Source: Acidimicrobiaceae bacterium (lineage in GTDB: Bacteria; Actinomycetota; Acidimicrobiia; Acidimicrobiales; RAAP-2). Taken from it: a DNA stretch of 64,000 bases. Below the pieces are notes generated by a model. That model did no database searches and was not told the origin of the DNA. It saw only the letters and a list, made by a program, of their open reading frames with translations. A program made the position numbers and the translations under genes. Positions 47,210 to 56,877 of this stretch are shown piece by piece. Position 1 is the first letter of the stretch; each line of letters opens with the position of its first letter. Location: positions 3,729 to 67,728 of the forward strand of contig PLHJ01000005.1 in NCBI GenBank assembly GCA_003138895.1, read 5' to 3'.

Positions 47210-48145
47210 ATGTCATCAGTCGAGGTGAATAAAAGCCAACCCTCTCCTGGACCGACTGATGTTGTCAGCCCCGTCAGAAATAACAAAGAGAAGAGAGGAG
47301 TAGCCGGGTACCTGTTCGTATCCGGCTACTTCCTCCTCCTCGTTCTGTTTGGAGTTGCACCGACGCTCTACGCGCTGTACTTGGCGTTCACGTCATCCGG
47401 CGGACACTTCGTCGGACTCTCAAACTTCATTAATACGGGTAAGGACTTTCGCTTCCTGCCGGCCTTCGAGAATATTGGCGAGTATTTGGGCATATGGCTC
47501 GCTTCACTCATTGTCATTGTTCTCGGACTCGCGCTGATGCTGCATTCGCTCGCGCGAAGAGTTAGCGCCGCATTTCGATTTATCTTCTATCTTCCGGGCG
47601 CTCTCGCGGGAGCCGCGAGCGTGCTCGTGTGGCTCTTTATGCTGGACCCTTCGGTGAGTCCATGGAAATTCGTTCTTTCGGGATTCAATTTTCACAACCT
47701 CGGACAAACTATTCAGCCGAGTCACTTGCCACTAATTTTTGCCATCATCGCGTTTTGGGCAGGTGCGGGAGGTTGGATCGTCGTTACCTATGGCGCGCTC
47801 AATAACATTCCCAATGAATTGCTAGAAGCTGCCTCCTTGGACGGCGCGGGAGTTTGGAAGACGGCACTACGAATTAAATTGCCGCTTATCAAGAAGTGGA
47901 TTGCCTTCATGTTGATTCTGGCGTTCGCTGCCGGTACCCAACTTTTTGTTGAGCCAACACTCGTCAGTGAAGCAAGTCTTGGACTCATCAGTCCGGCATG
48001 GTCGCCCAACGAACTGGCGTACGTCTTCGCGTTCCAAAACAATAACTTCCAATACGCCGCCGCCATTTCGGTTGATCTTTTAATCCTCGGACTCATGTGT
48101 GCGGCCGTCTTGGTGTTTCGAACCAAACTTTTCGAGGTCGAATAG
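47210..48145 (+). CDS. Sugar ABC transporter permease 1 (MalF/UgpA type)
   Basis: 311 residues with six membrane helices. The EAA loop reads ELLEAASLDGAGVWKTALRIKLPLI, the contact site for the ATPase. The AAGGGGA site precedes the ATG 15 nt after the binding protein gene, and the next permease starts 1 nt past its stop. Confidence 0.93.
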   Translation: MSSVEVNKSQPSPGPTDVVSPVRNNKEKRGVAGYLFVSGYFLLLVLFGVAPTLYALYLAFTSSGGHFVGLSNFINTGKDFRFLPAFENIGEYLGIWLASLIVIVLGLALMLHSLARRVSAAFRFIFYLPGALAGAASVLVWLFMLDPSVSPWKFVLSGFNFHNLGQTIQPSHLPLIFAIIAFWAGAGGWIVVTYGALNNIPNELLEAASLDGAGVWKTALRIKLPLIKKWIAFMLILAFAAGTQLFVEPTLVSEASLGLISPAWSPNELAYVFAFQNNNFQYAAAISVDLLILGLMCAAVLVFRTKLFEVE

Positions 48146-48146
48146 C

Positions 48147-49022
48147 GTGAAAATTTTTAATCGGCTCTGGACAAAGACACTGGGATTCATTGTTCTGCTT
48201 GCTTTTACGGCGTTTTTCATCGTCCCTGTCATTTGGCTCTTGCTCGCTCCTACGAAGACGGATCACCAACTGATATTTGGTAATCCATTCTCGTTTGGTT
48301 CGTTTCATAATTTGGCGCACGCCATTCGCGTCACGTTCACCTATCAGGACTACGCCCTTCTCACTTGGGTAAAGAACTCGGCGATCTACTCATTTGGTGG
48401 TATTGCTATTGCACTCGTTGCTTCAATTCCGGCCGGGTACGCACTCGCTTTTACGAACTTCATTGGTCGTCGAACGTTGTTAGGAATCACTCTCTTTGTG
48501 ATGATTATGCCGGCGACTGCGTTGGTCCTTCCTCTCTTTCTCGAGGCCAACGCGGTTCACGCCATTGGTTCGCCAATTTCGGTGATTTTGCCATTTTCGT
48601 TTTTTCCTTTCGGTGTGTATCTTTCGTACATTTTCTATTCATCTTCGGTGCCTCGCGATCTACTTAATGCGGCGCGTATCGACGGCTGCAACGAATGGAA
48701 CGTCTTTCGAAAAATTGCTCTTCCGCTGGCTCGACCGGTGGTGGCCCTCGTGGCGTTCTTTGCGTTCGTTGCGAACTGGAACAACTTCTTTTTGCCGTTC
48801 GTGATGCTGCCAAGTAATTCGAACTACCCGTTACCCATTGGACTCCAAGACCTGCTTTCTTCGACGCCGGCATTTAATCCCGGTATTGGCGGTGACGTGC
48901 CGATTCTTCGACCCGAACTCGCAGTAGCGACGATTGTGGCAATGGCGCCCGTACTTATTGTGTTCCTCTTTGCCCAGCGGTCGCTCGTTTCGGGCATGCT
49001 CGCGGGAGCGACGAAAGAGTGA
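48147..49022 (+). CDS. Sugar ABC transporter permease 2 (MalG/UgpE type)
   Basis: 291 residues, six helices, EAA loop RDLLNAARIDGCNEWNVFRKIALPLARP. The ORF track opens at 48099; GTG at 48147, one base after the first permease stop, gives a normal start (MKIFNRLWTKTLGFIV). Pairs with permease 1 in the importer. Confidence 0.92.
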   Translation: MKIFNRLWTKTLGFIVLLAFTAFFIVPVIWLLLAPTKTDHQLIFGNPFSFGSFHNLAHAIRVTFTYQDYALLTWVKNSAIYSFGGIAIALVASIPAGYALAFTNFIGRRTLLGITLFVMIMPATALVLPLFLEANAVHAIGSPISVILPFSFFPFGVYLSYIFYSSSVPRDLLNAARIDGCNEWNVFRKIALPLARPVVALVAFFAFVANWNNFFLPFVMLPSNSNYPLPIGLQDLLSSTPAFNPGIGGDVPILRPELAVATIVAMAPVLIVFLFAQRSLVSGMLAGATKE

Positions 49023-49089
49023 GTACCGAGCCTTCAATTTCTGCTTTGACGGAACTTTCACTACCCCGACAACCACGAAGGAAACACTG

Positions 49090-50274
49090 ATGTCACCCGT
49101 TTATTTGGACAAGTTGACCAAGATCTATCCCAACGGATACGAAGCGGTTCACGATTTCGACTTGGAAGTCAAAGACGGCGAGCTCATGGTGCTGGTCGGA
49201 CCCTCGGGTTGTGGCAAAACCACGGTGATGCGCATGGTTGCTGGGTTGGAACGAATTACTCGCGGGACATTGCGTTTTGACGACAAGGTGATGAATGACG
49301 TATCGCCGAAGGATCGTGACATCGCCATGGTGTTTCAGAACTACGCGTTGTACCCACACATGACGGTGGGCGAGAACATTGGCTTTGCCCTATCGATGCG
49401 CAAATTGCCCAAGAGCGAAGTGCGAAAGAAAGTCAAAGAGACCGCTGAGATTTTGGGACTCGAGGAATGGATTGACCGAAAGCCCGGTCAATTGTCCGGT
49501 GGTCAACGTCAACGCGTAGCCATGGGTCGCGCCATCGTTCGAGAACCCAAAGTCTTCTTGATGGACGAACCACTTTCCAACCTCGACGCGAAGCTCCGAG
49601 TACAGATGCGCGCCGAAGTAACACGAATTCAACGCCGCGTCGGTGTCTCGACGATCTACGTGACGCACGACCAAGTTGAAGCAATGACCATGGGTGACCG
49701 AGTGGCCGTCATGCGCGACGGTCATCTGCAACAGTGTGCGAAGCCCCAAGAGGTCTATGACAATCCCGTCAATATCTTTGTGGCGGGGTTCATGGGATCA
49801 CCGTCGATGAACCTCTTTGAGGCAACGTTGAACGAAAACGCCGATGTCTTGACGTTGGGTAGTCAAACCCTAAAACTTCCAGCAAGCGTTCTCGCGTTGA
49901 AGCCCGCTCTCAAGAAGTATGCCAATTCACGTGTCGTCGTCGGGATTCGTCCGGAGAGTTTGAACGCGCCCGGACCTCAGACGCAAAAAGGCGACGACGA
50001 CGTGAGTCTCGAGGGCGAGGTTGATTTGGTGGAAGCTTTGGGATCGGAACTGCTCGTTCACTTCTCTACTGACGCCGTTCGCGTCGAGGCAGAGGGTGCA
50101 GTGAGTGAAGACGCCGAGGGACTCGACGCGGGACTCATTGCTCAGCGTGGAGCCGGCGTCGCACGAGTTGAGCCTGGTGCGCAAGTGACTCTGGGTGGGA
50201 AAACAACGTTCAGTCTCAATCCGAGTCGTTTGTATTTCTTTGACAGTTCCACGGGACTGTCCATTGTCGAGTGA
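49090..50274 (+). CDS. Sugar ABC transporter ATP-binding protein (MalK/UgpC type)
   Basis: 394 residues: nucleotide-binding domain with Walker A GPSGCGKTT, signature LSGGQRQR and Walker B VFLMDEPLSNLD, followed by a C-terminal TOBE/OB regulatory domain (from about 235). The ORF track begins upstream in the permease; ATG at 49090 with GAAGGAAA is the start. A dedicated ATPase within the operon makes the importer self-contained, unlike systems using a shared MsiK. Confidence 0.94.
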   Translation: MSPVYLDKLTKIYPNGYEAVHDFDLEVKDGELMVLVGPSGCGKTTVMRMVAGLERITRGTLRFDDKVMNDVSPKDRDIAMVFQNYALYPHMTVGENIGFALSMRKLPKSEVRKKVKETAEILGLEEWIDRKPGQLSGGQRQRVAMGRAIVREPKVFLMDEPLSNLDAKLRVQMRAEVTRIQRRVGVSTIYVTHDQVEAMTMGDRVAVMRDGHLQQCAKPQEVYDNPVNIFVAGFMGSPSMNLFEATLNENADVLTLGSQTLKLPASVLALKPALKKYANSRVVVGIRPESLNAPGPQTQKGDDDVSLEGEVDLVEALGSELLVHFSTDAVRVEAEGAVSEDAEGLDAGLIAQRGAGVARVEPGAQVTLGGKTTFSLNPSRLYFFDSSTGLSIVE

Positions 50275-50355
50275 CGCTCCTGTAGTGACTAACCGTGTAG
50301 CGACGAAGTGCGGGAGATTCTGCGTTCATTTCCACTATGAGGAATTTGATTTCCC

Positions 50356-50369
50356 ACAATTGGAATTGT
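50356..50369. promoter_or_regulatory. Inverted repeat before the SDR gene
   Basis: In the 226-nt gap between the importer ATPase and the SDR gene lies ACAATT-GG-AATTGT, a perfect inverted repeat. Its core ATTGGAATT is identical to bases 44530-44538 in the GntR divergon. It may mark a second promoter controlled by the same regulator. The rest of the gap shows only a GGAG ribosome site for the SDR. Confidence 0.5.
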
Positions 50370-50500
50370 CGTCAATGCTCGCAGTAACTGGCCCGAGCAA
50401 AGTTGGATGAGCGCCGGTGATGAAGAATGATGATGTTCTAAACATCGTGCGTGAGGAATGGCAGTAGAAAAGTAGAAGTACATCGAAAAGAGATGGAGTT

Positions 50501-51280
50501 ATGAGTTCGCCACGTTCGAATGAAGCATTGGAATTTTATGGATTGAAAGCAGTCGTAACGGGTGGCGCGTCCGGAATTGGCTTGGCCGTGGTGGAAAGTC
50601 TTCTTTCGCGAGGTTGTCACGTTGCGGTGCTTGATCGAGACCAGAGTGAGGTACCCGGCGCCCACTTCGTCCTTTGTGATGTGTCGGACGATGCGAGTGT
50701 TCGCATTGCTATTGCCGATGCCGTAAAAACTCTTGGTGGACTCGACGTCGTGGTGAACAACGCAGGAATCGGTGCTCAGGGAAATGTTGAAGCCAACGAC
50801 GACGATGAATGGCACCGTGTTTTTGACGTCAACGTGTTTGGCATCGTCCGAGTCTCTCGAACGGCTTTGCCCTCCCTTCGAGAGTCTCACTACGCCGCCA
50901 TTGTTAATACGTGCTCTATAGCGGCAGAGATTGGGCTACCCAATCGTGCGCTTTACAGCGCCACCAAGGGAGCGGTACTCGCTCTTACTCGCGCCATGGC
51001 GGCCGACTACTTAAACGAGGGGATCCGCGTGAACTGTGTGAATCCAGGAACCGCGGACACGCCCTGGGTGAAGCGACTACTCAGTCAAGCGAATGACCCC
51101 GAAGCAGAACTAAAAGCTCTTGCGGCACGCCAACCGCACCATCGCCTCGTCAGTGCTGACGAAGTTGCGGGTGCCATTTGTTACTTAGCGAGCCCACTTT
51201 CGGGTTCAACCACGGGCACTGCCTTAAATGTGGACGGTGGCTTGATTGGACTTCGTCTGCCGCCGCGCAGTGTCGAGTGA
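50501..51280 (+). CDS. SDR-family sugar/sugar-acid dehydrogenase
   Basis: 259-residue classical short-chain dehydrogenase. TGGASGIG cofactor loop, NNAG, catalytic Ser in NTCSIAAE and YSATK; the Asp after strand 2 (VLDRD) favours NAD. In the L-fucose oxidative pathway an SDR oxidises either L-fucose or 2-keto-3-deoxy-L-fuconate, both of which would fit here. GGAG precedes the ATG. It is 5 nt before the aldo-keto reductase gene. Confidence 0.9.
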   Translation: MSSPRSNEALEFYGLKAVVTGGASGIGLAVVESLLSRGCHVAVLDRDQSEVPGAHFVLCDVSDDASVRIAIADAVKTLGGLDVVVNNAGIGAQGNVEANDDDEWHRVFDVNVFGIVRVSRTALPSLRESHYAAIVNTCSIAAEIGLPNRALYSATKGAVLALTRAMAADYLNEGIRVNCVNPGTADTPWVKRLLSQANDPEAELKALAARQPHHRLVSADEVAGAICYLASPLSGSTTGTALNVDGGLIGLRLPPRSVE

Positions 51281-51284
51281 TCCC

Positions 51285-52271
51285 ATGTCGTCACGGGTAA
51301 CAGATCTTCTTGCCCGAGGCGAAAGTCGATCGACATTCGTCTTGGGTTGTGCACCTCTTGGTGGTCTTTACCAAGCCGTTGAAGCTTCAAAGGCGAGCGA
51401 AACGTTGCAGACGGCGTGGGATCACGGTGTGCGAATCTTTGATACTGCGCCGCACTACGGCGTTGGCCTTTCAGAACAGCGACTGGGACAGTTTCTCGCA
51501 AACTATCCCCGGGACGAATTTGTTATCTCCACCAAGGTTGGTCGACTGCTCGAAGCTACTGATGACGACGTTGACGGCGTAGAAGGTTTCTACGGAACAC
51601 CTCAGAAAAAACGTGTGCTCGATTACTCCGCGAAGGGTACGAGGCGGTCAATTGAGGAAAGTTGTGAACGATTGCAACTCAATCACATTGATATTGCGCT
51701 CGTGCACGATCCCGATGACTATTTGGAGATTGCCGCGCAAGAAACGATTCCGGCCTTGCTCGAGCTTCGCGACGAAGGGGTCGTCGGTGCCGTCGGCGTG
51801 GGCATGAACTACGCGCAAAAGATTCAGTATTTCTTGGAGCGAACTTCACTCGACTGCGTTCTCATGGCGGGACAATATTCTCTATTGAAGAGTGACGCCA
51901 CGCCCGATTTCTTTGCTTTGTGTCGTGAGAAATCAGTGTCGGTGTTGGTAGGTGGCGTGTTCAACAGTGGTGTCTTGGCGAACCCAGTTGCTGGAAGCAC
52001 GTTTGATTATCGACCAGCATCGCAAAATACGCTTAGTCGTGTTCAGAGAATTGCCCAGTTGTGTCAAGAATTTGGCACAACGCTTCCCGCCGCCGCCATT
52101 CACTTTGTATTGGCGAATCCTGACGTCAATGCAGTAGTCATTGGAGCAAGTGACGCTCAGCACGTTATTGATGATCTGAAATACCTTGACGCTGAAGTTC
52201 CTAGCGAGCTCTTTGAAGAGTTGCATCGGCTGAATCTGCTTGGTAATTCAAGCCCCGCGGACCCCTCGTGA
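51285..52271 (+). CDS. Aldo-keto reductase, D-threo-aldose 1-dehydrogenase-like
   Basis: 328 residues. APLGGLYQAV, the catalytic Asp/Tyr in IFDTAPHYGVG, Lys in STKVGR and His in LVHDPDD match the AKR subgroup called D-threo-aldose (L-fucose) 1-dehydrogenase, which oxidises C1 of the sugar to the lactone. ATG at 51285 is 5 nt after the SDR stop; the ORF track starts further up. The next gene, a lactonase, overlaps by GTGA, so the oxidation and lactone-opening steps are coupled genetically. Confidence 0.88.
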   Translation: MSSRVTDLLARGESRSTFVLGCAPLGGLYQAVEASKASETLQTAWDHGVRIFDTAPHYGVGLSEQRLGQFLANYPRDEFVISTKVGRLLEATDDDVDGVEGFYGTPQKKRVLDYSAKGTRRSIEESCERLQLNHIDIALVHDPDDYLEIAAQETIPALLELRDEGVVGAVGVGMNYAQKIQYFLERTSLDCVLMAGQYSLLKSDATPDFFALCREKSVSVLVGGVFNSGVLANPVAGSTFDYRPASQNTLSRVQRIAQLCQEFGTTLPAAAIHFVLANPDVNAVVIGASDAQHVIDDLKYLDAEVPSELFEELHRLNLLGNSSPADPS

Positions 52272-53101
52272 GCATTGACGCTCATTTTCATTTGTGGGAT
52301 AACAACGTTCGTGATCACCGGTGGGTGCGCCAAGTCCCGGGCCTTGGCGAAACCTTCGTGCTCGATGATTATGAGCTGCAGGCTCGCGAAGCGGGTATTG
52401 AAGGAGCAATTTTGGTCCAAGTGCTCAACGACGCTGACGAGACGTCGGATTTCTTAGCGGCTGCTTCACGTTCACCCTTTATACGAGGCGTGGTTGGTTG
52501 GCTTGATTTGGAAGACGCCAACGTGAGTGAGCACGTGTCGATGCTGTGTTCGTCCACGCACGGTCATTCCCTCGTGGGAGTGCGCCATCTAGTGGAGGGA
52601 GAAACGGATCCCGAATTTCTGGAACGTCCGAGTGTTCTTCGAGGGCTTTGTGCTTTGGCGAAAGAAGACCTGGTCTTTGACCTCGTGGTTCGTCCGCGAC
52701 AGATGGCGTCGGCACTTCGAGCGCTCAGGTTGTGTCCCGAACTTCGCGTGGTTCTCGACCACGCGGGAAAGCCTCCAATTGGCGATCAACTTGACGGCGA
52801 GTGGGTTGGTCTTATTACTGAGTACGGGCAGGATGAGCGAATTTCCTGCAAAGTGTCGGGTCTTCTTAACGAAGCTGGTTCGACATGGCGTGAGCGCTCG
52901 TTTGCCCCAATTTTCGAGCACTTATTCGATTCCTTTGGACCTTCGCGGTTGATGTTTGGTTCCGACTGGCCCGTATGTACGACAGTGGCGTCGTTAGACG
53001 AGGTGGTGCAATGGACCACCAAGAACCTCCGGTCACTCAGTCCAAGTGAGCAAGCGAACGTAATGCAAGCAACGGCCGAGCGCGTTTATCTAAAGCAGTA
53101 A
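52268..53101 (+). CDS. Amidohydrolase-2 family lactonase (L-fuconolactonase-like)
   Basis: 277-residue TIM-barrel amidohydrolase. Metal or active-site residues appear in IDAHFHLWD, VGVRHL, VLDHAGKPP and MFGSDWPV. This subgroup includes L-fucono-1,5-lactonase and related sugar lactonases, which fits hydrolysis of the AKR product to the aldonate. GTG start overlapping the AKR stop by 4 nt. Confidence 0.88.
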   Translation: MSIDAHFHLWDNNVRDHRWVRQVPGLGETFVLDDYELQAREAGIEGAILVQVLNDADETSDFLAAASRSPFIRGVVGWLDLEDANVSEHVSMLCSSTHGHSLVGVRHLVEGETDPEFLERPSVLRGLCALAKEDLVFDLVVRPRQMASALRALRLCPELRVVLDHAGKPPIGDQLDGEWVGLITEYGQDERISCKVSGLLNEAGSTWRERSFAPIFEHLFDSFGPSRLMFGSDWPVCTTVASLDEVVQWTTKNLRSLSPSEQANVMQATAERVYLKQ

Positions 53102-53163
53102 CCGAGTAGTTGAAGAACCCGTGAACGTATGATTTACGGCCGAACAGAAGTGGAGAAATAATC

Positions 53164-54018
53164 ATGCGTCTTATGAGACTTGGTGAGATGGGACAAGAGC
53201 GACCCGTGGTCATGTTGGCCGACGGTGCGGTGCTGGACTGTTCGCAGTTGGTGGGGGACTTTGATCCGACATTCTTTGCGTCGGGAGAACTTTCAACCTT
53301 GGCCCAACGTGTTGAAGCATCGGACCTACCCACCATCGACGCAAGCAAGTTCCGAATTGGCGCCCCCGTTGCTCGACCACAGAAGATTGTGTGCGTTGGC
53401 ATGAACTACACGCTGCACGTGCAAGAAAGTGGGGGCGAGATGCCCAAGGAGCCCGTGTTGTTTATGAAATCGCCGGGTACGTTGGTGGGGCCAGACGATC
53501 ACGTGGTGGTTCCTCGAAAATCAGAAATGACTGACTGGGAAGTCGAACTCGCCGTCGTAATCGGGAAAAGGGCGAAGTACATAGAGTCCCCCGACGTAGC
53601 CTTGTCGTACGTGGCCGGTTACGCCATTTCGAACGACGTCTCCGAACGAGAGTTCCAATTACTTCGCGGCGGCCAGTGGGATAAAGGTAAGAACTGCGAA
53701 ACGTTTAATCCCATGGGCCCGTGGGTCCTTAGTGCCGACGAGGTAAGCGACCCCCAAACGATCGATCTACGACTCTCGGTGAACGGGGTTCTTCTTCAGA
53801 ATGATTCCACGAAGAACATGATCTTTCCCGTGGCATACTTGCTTTGGTACATCAGCCAATTCATGGTCCTCGAACCAGGTGACATTGTGAATACCGGCAC
53901 ACCCGCCGGCGTTTCGCTGGGCCACGACGACGTTTCCTTCGTGCGTCCAGGCGACGTCATGGAACTCGAAGGAACTGGTCTTGGCCGCCAGCGTCAGGTT
54001 GCCGTCGCCGCCGAATAA
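53164..54018 (+). CDS. Fumarylacetoacetate hydrolase-family C-C hydrolase (diketo-deoxy-fuconate type)
   Basis: 284 residues. KIVCVGMNYTLHVQE, the metal-binding DWEVELAVVIGK and GYAISNDVSEREFQ, and NTGTPAGVSLG define the FAH superfamily. Members in L-fucose and L-rhamnose oxidative pathways cleave 2,4-diketo-3-deoxy-sugar acids into pyruvate and lactate. Its place at the end of this operon matches that last step. ATG with GGAG 9 nt upstream. The exact substrate is inferred from context. Confidence 0.9.
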   Translation: MRLMRLGEMGQERPVVMLADGAVLDCSQLVGDFDPTFFASGELSTLAQRVEASDLPTIDASKFRIGAPVARPQKIVCVGMNYTLHVQESGGEMPKEPVLFMKSPGTLVGPDDHVVVPRKSEMTDWEVELAVVIGKRAKYIESPDVALSYVAGYAISNDVSEREFQLLRGGQWDKGKNCETFNPMGPWVLSADEVSDPQTIDLRLSVNGVLLQNDSTKNMIFPVAYLLWYISQFMVLEPGDIVNTGTPAGVSLGHDDVSFVRPGDVMELEGTGLGRQRQVAVAAE

Positions 54019-54033
54019 ATGGCTTCGATGGAC

Positions 54034-54960
54034 CTAACTTCGTAAGACGACGTTGATTGGCACGTCGCCGTTTTGCAATCGGTGAATCTGGTCTTCCAGC
54101 ATGCGCCTCACTCGCGGGAACATCGCACTCGAGGCGCCACCCACGTGGGGACTAATCAGTACGTTTTCTAGCGCGAAGAGTGGGTGATGATCGGGTAACG
54201 GCTCGGGATCCGTCACGTCGAGCGCGAGGCGAAGTCGTCCCGACGTCGCGTGTCGGACCAACGCATCGGTATCGGCAACGAGTCCTCGAGACACATTGAC
54301 GAGAAGGCTGCCCTCACGCATCAACGAGAGAAAATGATCGTCAATCATTCCTTTGGTTGACTCGGTAAGAGGAACGCAGACGACGACGATGTCAAAGTCG
54401 GGTAGTAGAGATGGCAGTGACGAGACGGGATAGATAATGCCGTGTTCATCGTGACGTTCGCGCGACGCGACGCGCGTGATACTTACTTCAAAGGGCAACA
54501 GGCGTTGCTCGATTGCCGTACCTAAACCGCCGTAGCCAACGATTAAGACCCTTCGATCAGCGAGACTGTTGAACAAACGTCGCTTCCAACGTCCCGCCGC
54601 AGCATCGCGAACAAAGTCCGCAATCCCTCGTTGGGACGCGAGAATGAGCGCCATCGTGAGTTCTGCCGTTGAGGTTTCGTGGACACCGGCGGCGTTCGCG
54701 AACACGAGACCCGGCGGAAGCACTGCTTCAACACCGTCGTAACCAATCGCCTGACTCTGCACGAGTTGGGTAGTGACGTTCGCCAAATTTTTGAGAACAA
54801 CAAGATCCGACATGTACGGAAGGACAACCAAGTCGATGGTGTCACGGGGCGCAGGATCGCTCAGGGTCCACTTGAGTACTTCAACACCCTCAATTTTCGA
54901 AGCGAGCGATTCGAAGAGAGAATCAGTAGGAACACTGACGACCAAAGGGCGCGATGACAT
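54034..54960 (-). CDS. D-isomer-specific 2-hydroxyacid dehydrogenase
   Basis: 308 residues. NAD-binding GYGGLGTAIE, the substrate Arg in VNVSRGLV, Glu in DVTDPEPLP and catalytic His in SPHVGG are complete. It reduces a 2-keto acid, possibly glyoxylate or hydroxypyruvate-like, or works in reverse on the sugar-acid product. Seven nt after the alcohol dehydrogenase gene on the minus strand, part of the IclR-adjacent set. Convergent with the FAH gene. Confidence 0.9.
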   Translation of the reverse strand: MSSRPLVVSVPTDSLFESLASKIEGVEVLKWTLSDPAPRDTIDLVVLPYMSDLVVLKNLANVTTQLVQSQAIGYDGVEAVLPPGLVFANAAGVHETSTAELTMALILASQRGIADFVRDAAAGRWKRRLFNSLADRRVLIVGYGGLGTAIEQRLLPFEVSITRVASRERHDEHGIIYPVSSLPSLLPDFDIVVVCVPLTESTKGMIDDHFLSLMREGSLLVNVSRGLVADTDALVRHATSGRLRLALDVTDPEPLPDHHPLFALENVLISPHVGGASSAMFPRVRRMLEDQIHRLQNGDVPINVVLRS

Positions 54961-54967
54961 TATTTCG

Positions 54968-55990
54968 CTACCGGCGCGGATCTACGTGAATCTTGGGGCC
55001 CGGACCCGCACCACTTGGTCGCTCGCCAGCGAGGACGTGACCGACATTGCCCAAGCCCACCGTGGCGGCAACGAGCGGTCGAGGGTCCACCTGGCCACTC
55101 GCGTAAATATCAACGAGGCTTGAAAGAGCCGGTGATCCGCTCAAGATTCCTACGGCGGTGACGTCCTTGATTGTGAGCAGCCGAGAATCAAGGTGACCCG
55201 TGTGTGTACCAAGACCAATAAGGACAATTCGCCCTCCTGGTTCAACAAGATCAAGCGCCTGAGCTGGAACATCCGAGTCGTTCGTGGCGTCAACAACCGC
55301 GTCCCATTGAAGTGCGGGTAATTCTGAAATGAGCCACGCACCGTCAATACCGAGCGTGCGCGCAAACGCCAACGCATCTGGTCGAGTACCGGCGACATGT
55401 ACTTCAATGCCTTGCGACTTGGCAAGAAGGGCGACGAGGAGTCCAATGGTGCCTGGGCCAATGACTAAAAGCCGTTCACCGGGACCAAGCTTTGATCCCC
55501 ACACGCAACGAAGGGCGTTCGCTCCCGGCTCGACCAGTGCACCGAGTGTTTCATCGACGTTGTCCGGCAAGGTTTGCAGGGCTGTCACCGGGACGCGAAG
55601 CTGTTCGGCGAGGGCTCCAGGAAATCCGCCTCGGACACCAATTTCTACGCGGAACTCGCACACGTGTTGATGGCCCAACATACAGCGGCGACAGACCCCG
55701 CAGCCGAGCATGGTGTCGCCCGTAACGCGAAGGCCCAGCCACTTCTCGTCTTCACGTCTCCCAACGGAGACAACCGTACCCATCCATTCGTGACCCAGAC
55801 GCATCGGGAAATGAGCATTCCCGTCGTGCAAGTACGCCATGTCACCCTTAAAGAATTCAACGTCTGTTCCGCACACTCCAACACGCTGCACCTCAATAAC
55901 GGCGAAGCCGGCGTCGGCAATCGGGGCCTGCTCATCGGCAATTTCTGACGTATTGGGGCCCGTGACGACAAACGTTTTCATGGTGCTCAT
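54968..55990 (-). CDS. Zinc-dependent alcohol (sugar) dehydrogenase, MDR family
   Basis: 340 residues. Catalytic zinc region GVCGTDVEFF and GHEW, structural zinc cysteines GCGVCRRCMLGHQHVC, and Rossmann GPGTIGLLVALLA. It resembles sugar/polyol and glucose dehydrogenases. The ORF track opens at 56011, but ATG at 55990 overlaps the SMP-30 stop as ATGA, which fixes the start. Likely oxidises the sugar to a lactone for the adjacent lactonase. Confidence 0.92.
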   Translation of the reverse strand: MSTMKTFVVTGPNTSEIADEQAPIADAGFAVIEVQRVGVCGTDVEFFKGDMAYLHDGNAHFPMRLGHEWMGTVVSVGRREDEKWLGLRVTGDTMLGCGVCRRCMLGHQHVCEFRVEIGVRGGFPGALAEQLRVPVTALQTLPDNVDETLGALVEPGANALRCVWGSKLGPGERLLVIGPGTIGLLVALLAKSQGIEVHVAGTRPDALAFARTLGIDGAWLISELPALQWDAVVDATNDSDVPAQALDLVEPGGRIVLIGLGTHTGHLDSRLLTIKDVTAVGILSGSPALSSLVDIYASGQVDPRPLVAATVGLGNVGHVLAGERPSGAGPGPKIHVDPRR

Positions 55991-56877
55991 GAAACTACTG
56001 CTCCCGACCAAGTTGGGCTCACCAGTCCGCCTTTGCCAACATTGGCAAGAAAAATTCGACCTGCGTCAGGGTATGTCTTTTTTTCGACTTCACTTAATTC
56101 GATCGACGCCGTGGTGATGACGAGAGTGTCGAGGTCCGAGCCCGCGAAGGTGACGCTTGAAGGGTGGGGAGCGTCGACAGTTACAACATCGACGAGGTCG
56201 CCATTGGGCGAAATTGATTGCACTTCGCCTGATCCCCAAAGGGCTACCCAAAGAAAGCCGTCCTGATCGACACATATCCCGTCGGGTAGTTTCTCTCCGA
56301 AACTTCGAAAGATTTTGCGTTCACCCATATATCCCGAGTCAGCGTCGTAGTCGCGGGCATAGACCACCCGACGCAACGTGTCCGTGGAGTAGAAAATTTT
56401 ACCGTCCGGTGACCAAGCAAGACCATTCGAGAGAGTTAGGTCATCGTCAAGTAACTTCACGGCTCCGTTGTCTCCCACGCGAACGAGATATTCGTCTTTA
56501 GAAGTGTCACCCAGACAAAGCGTGCCCACTAGGAATTGACCGCGAGGGTCGCAGGCACCGTCGTTCAGTCGACTGTTTCGTTCGACATCAATAATTCGCG
56601 GTCCTGGTGTCAAATCGCCATTTTCATCCACGACTGCCAATGTCTTCTGAAGCGCCAGGAGAAGCGTGTTGTCCGGTCCCGGTACCGCTACTCCAACGGT
56701 CTCGGGAAACGAGAGTTCCCGAGTTATGGCGATAGAACCTTCGTGGAGCCTTCCTTCGAAGACTTGTCCCGCTTCAATGTCGACCCATACCAAAGTCTGT
56801 CGCTCGCTGTTCCAGCGCGGACCTTCACCAAGAATGTGTCGAATGGGTGAAGCGGGCGTTGCAACGAACGTAGTCAT
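55987..56877 (-). CDS. SMP-30/gluconolactonase-family lactonase
   Basis: 296-residue six-bladed propeller lactonase. Metal ligands are visible as LGEGPRW, RLNDGACDP, LSNGLAWSPDGK and LPDGICVD. Opens aldono-lactones to acids in the cytoplasm. ATGA overlaps with both neighbours (IclR upstream, ADH downstream) indicate a single transcript. With the ADH and the divergent dehydratase it forms a second lactone-to-keto-acid route beside the amidohydrolase-type one. Confidence 0.93.
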   Translation of the reverse strand: MTTFVATPASPIRHILGEGPRWNSERQTLVWVDIEAGQVFEGRLHEGSIAITRELSFPETVGVAVPGPDNTLLLALQKTLAVVDENGDLTPGPRIIDVERNSRLNDGACDPRGQFLVGTLCLGDTSKDEYLVRVGDNGAVKLLDDDLTLSNGLAWSPDGKIFYSTDTLRRVVYARDYDADSGYMGERKIFRSFGEKLPDGICVDQDGFLWVALWGSGEVQSISPNGDLVDVVTVDAPHPSSVTFAGSDLDTLVITTASIELSEVEKKTYPDAGRIFLANVGKGGLVSPTWSGAVVS

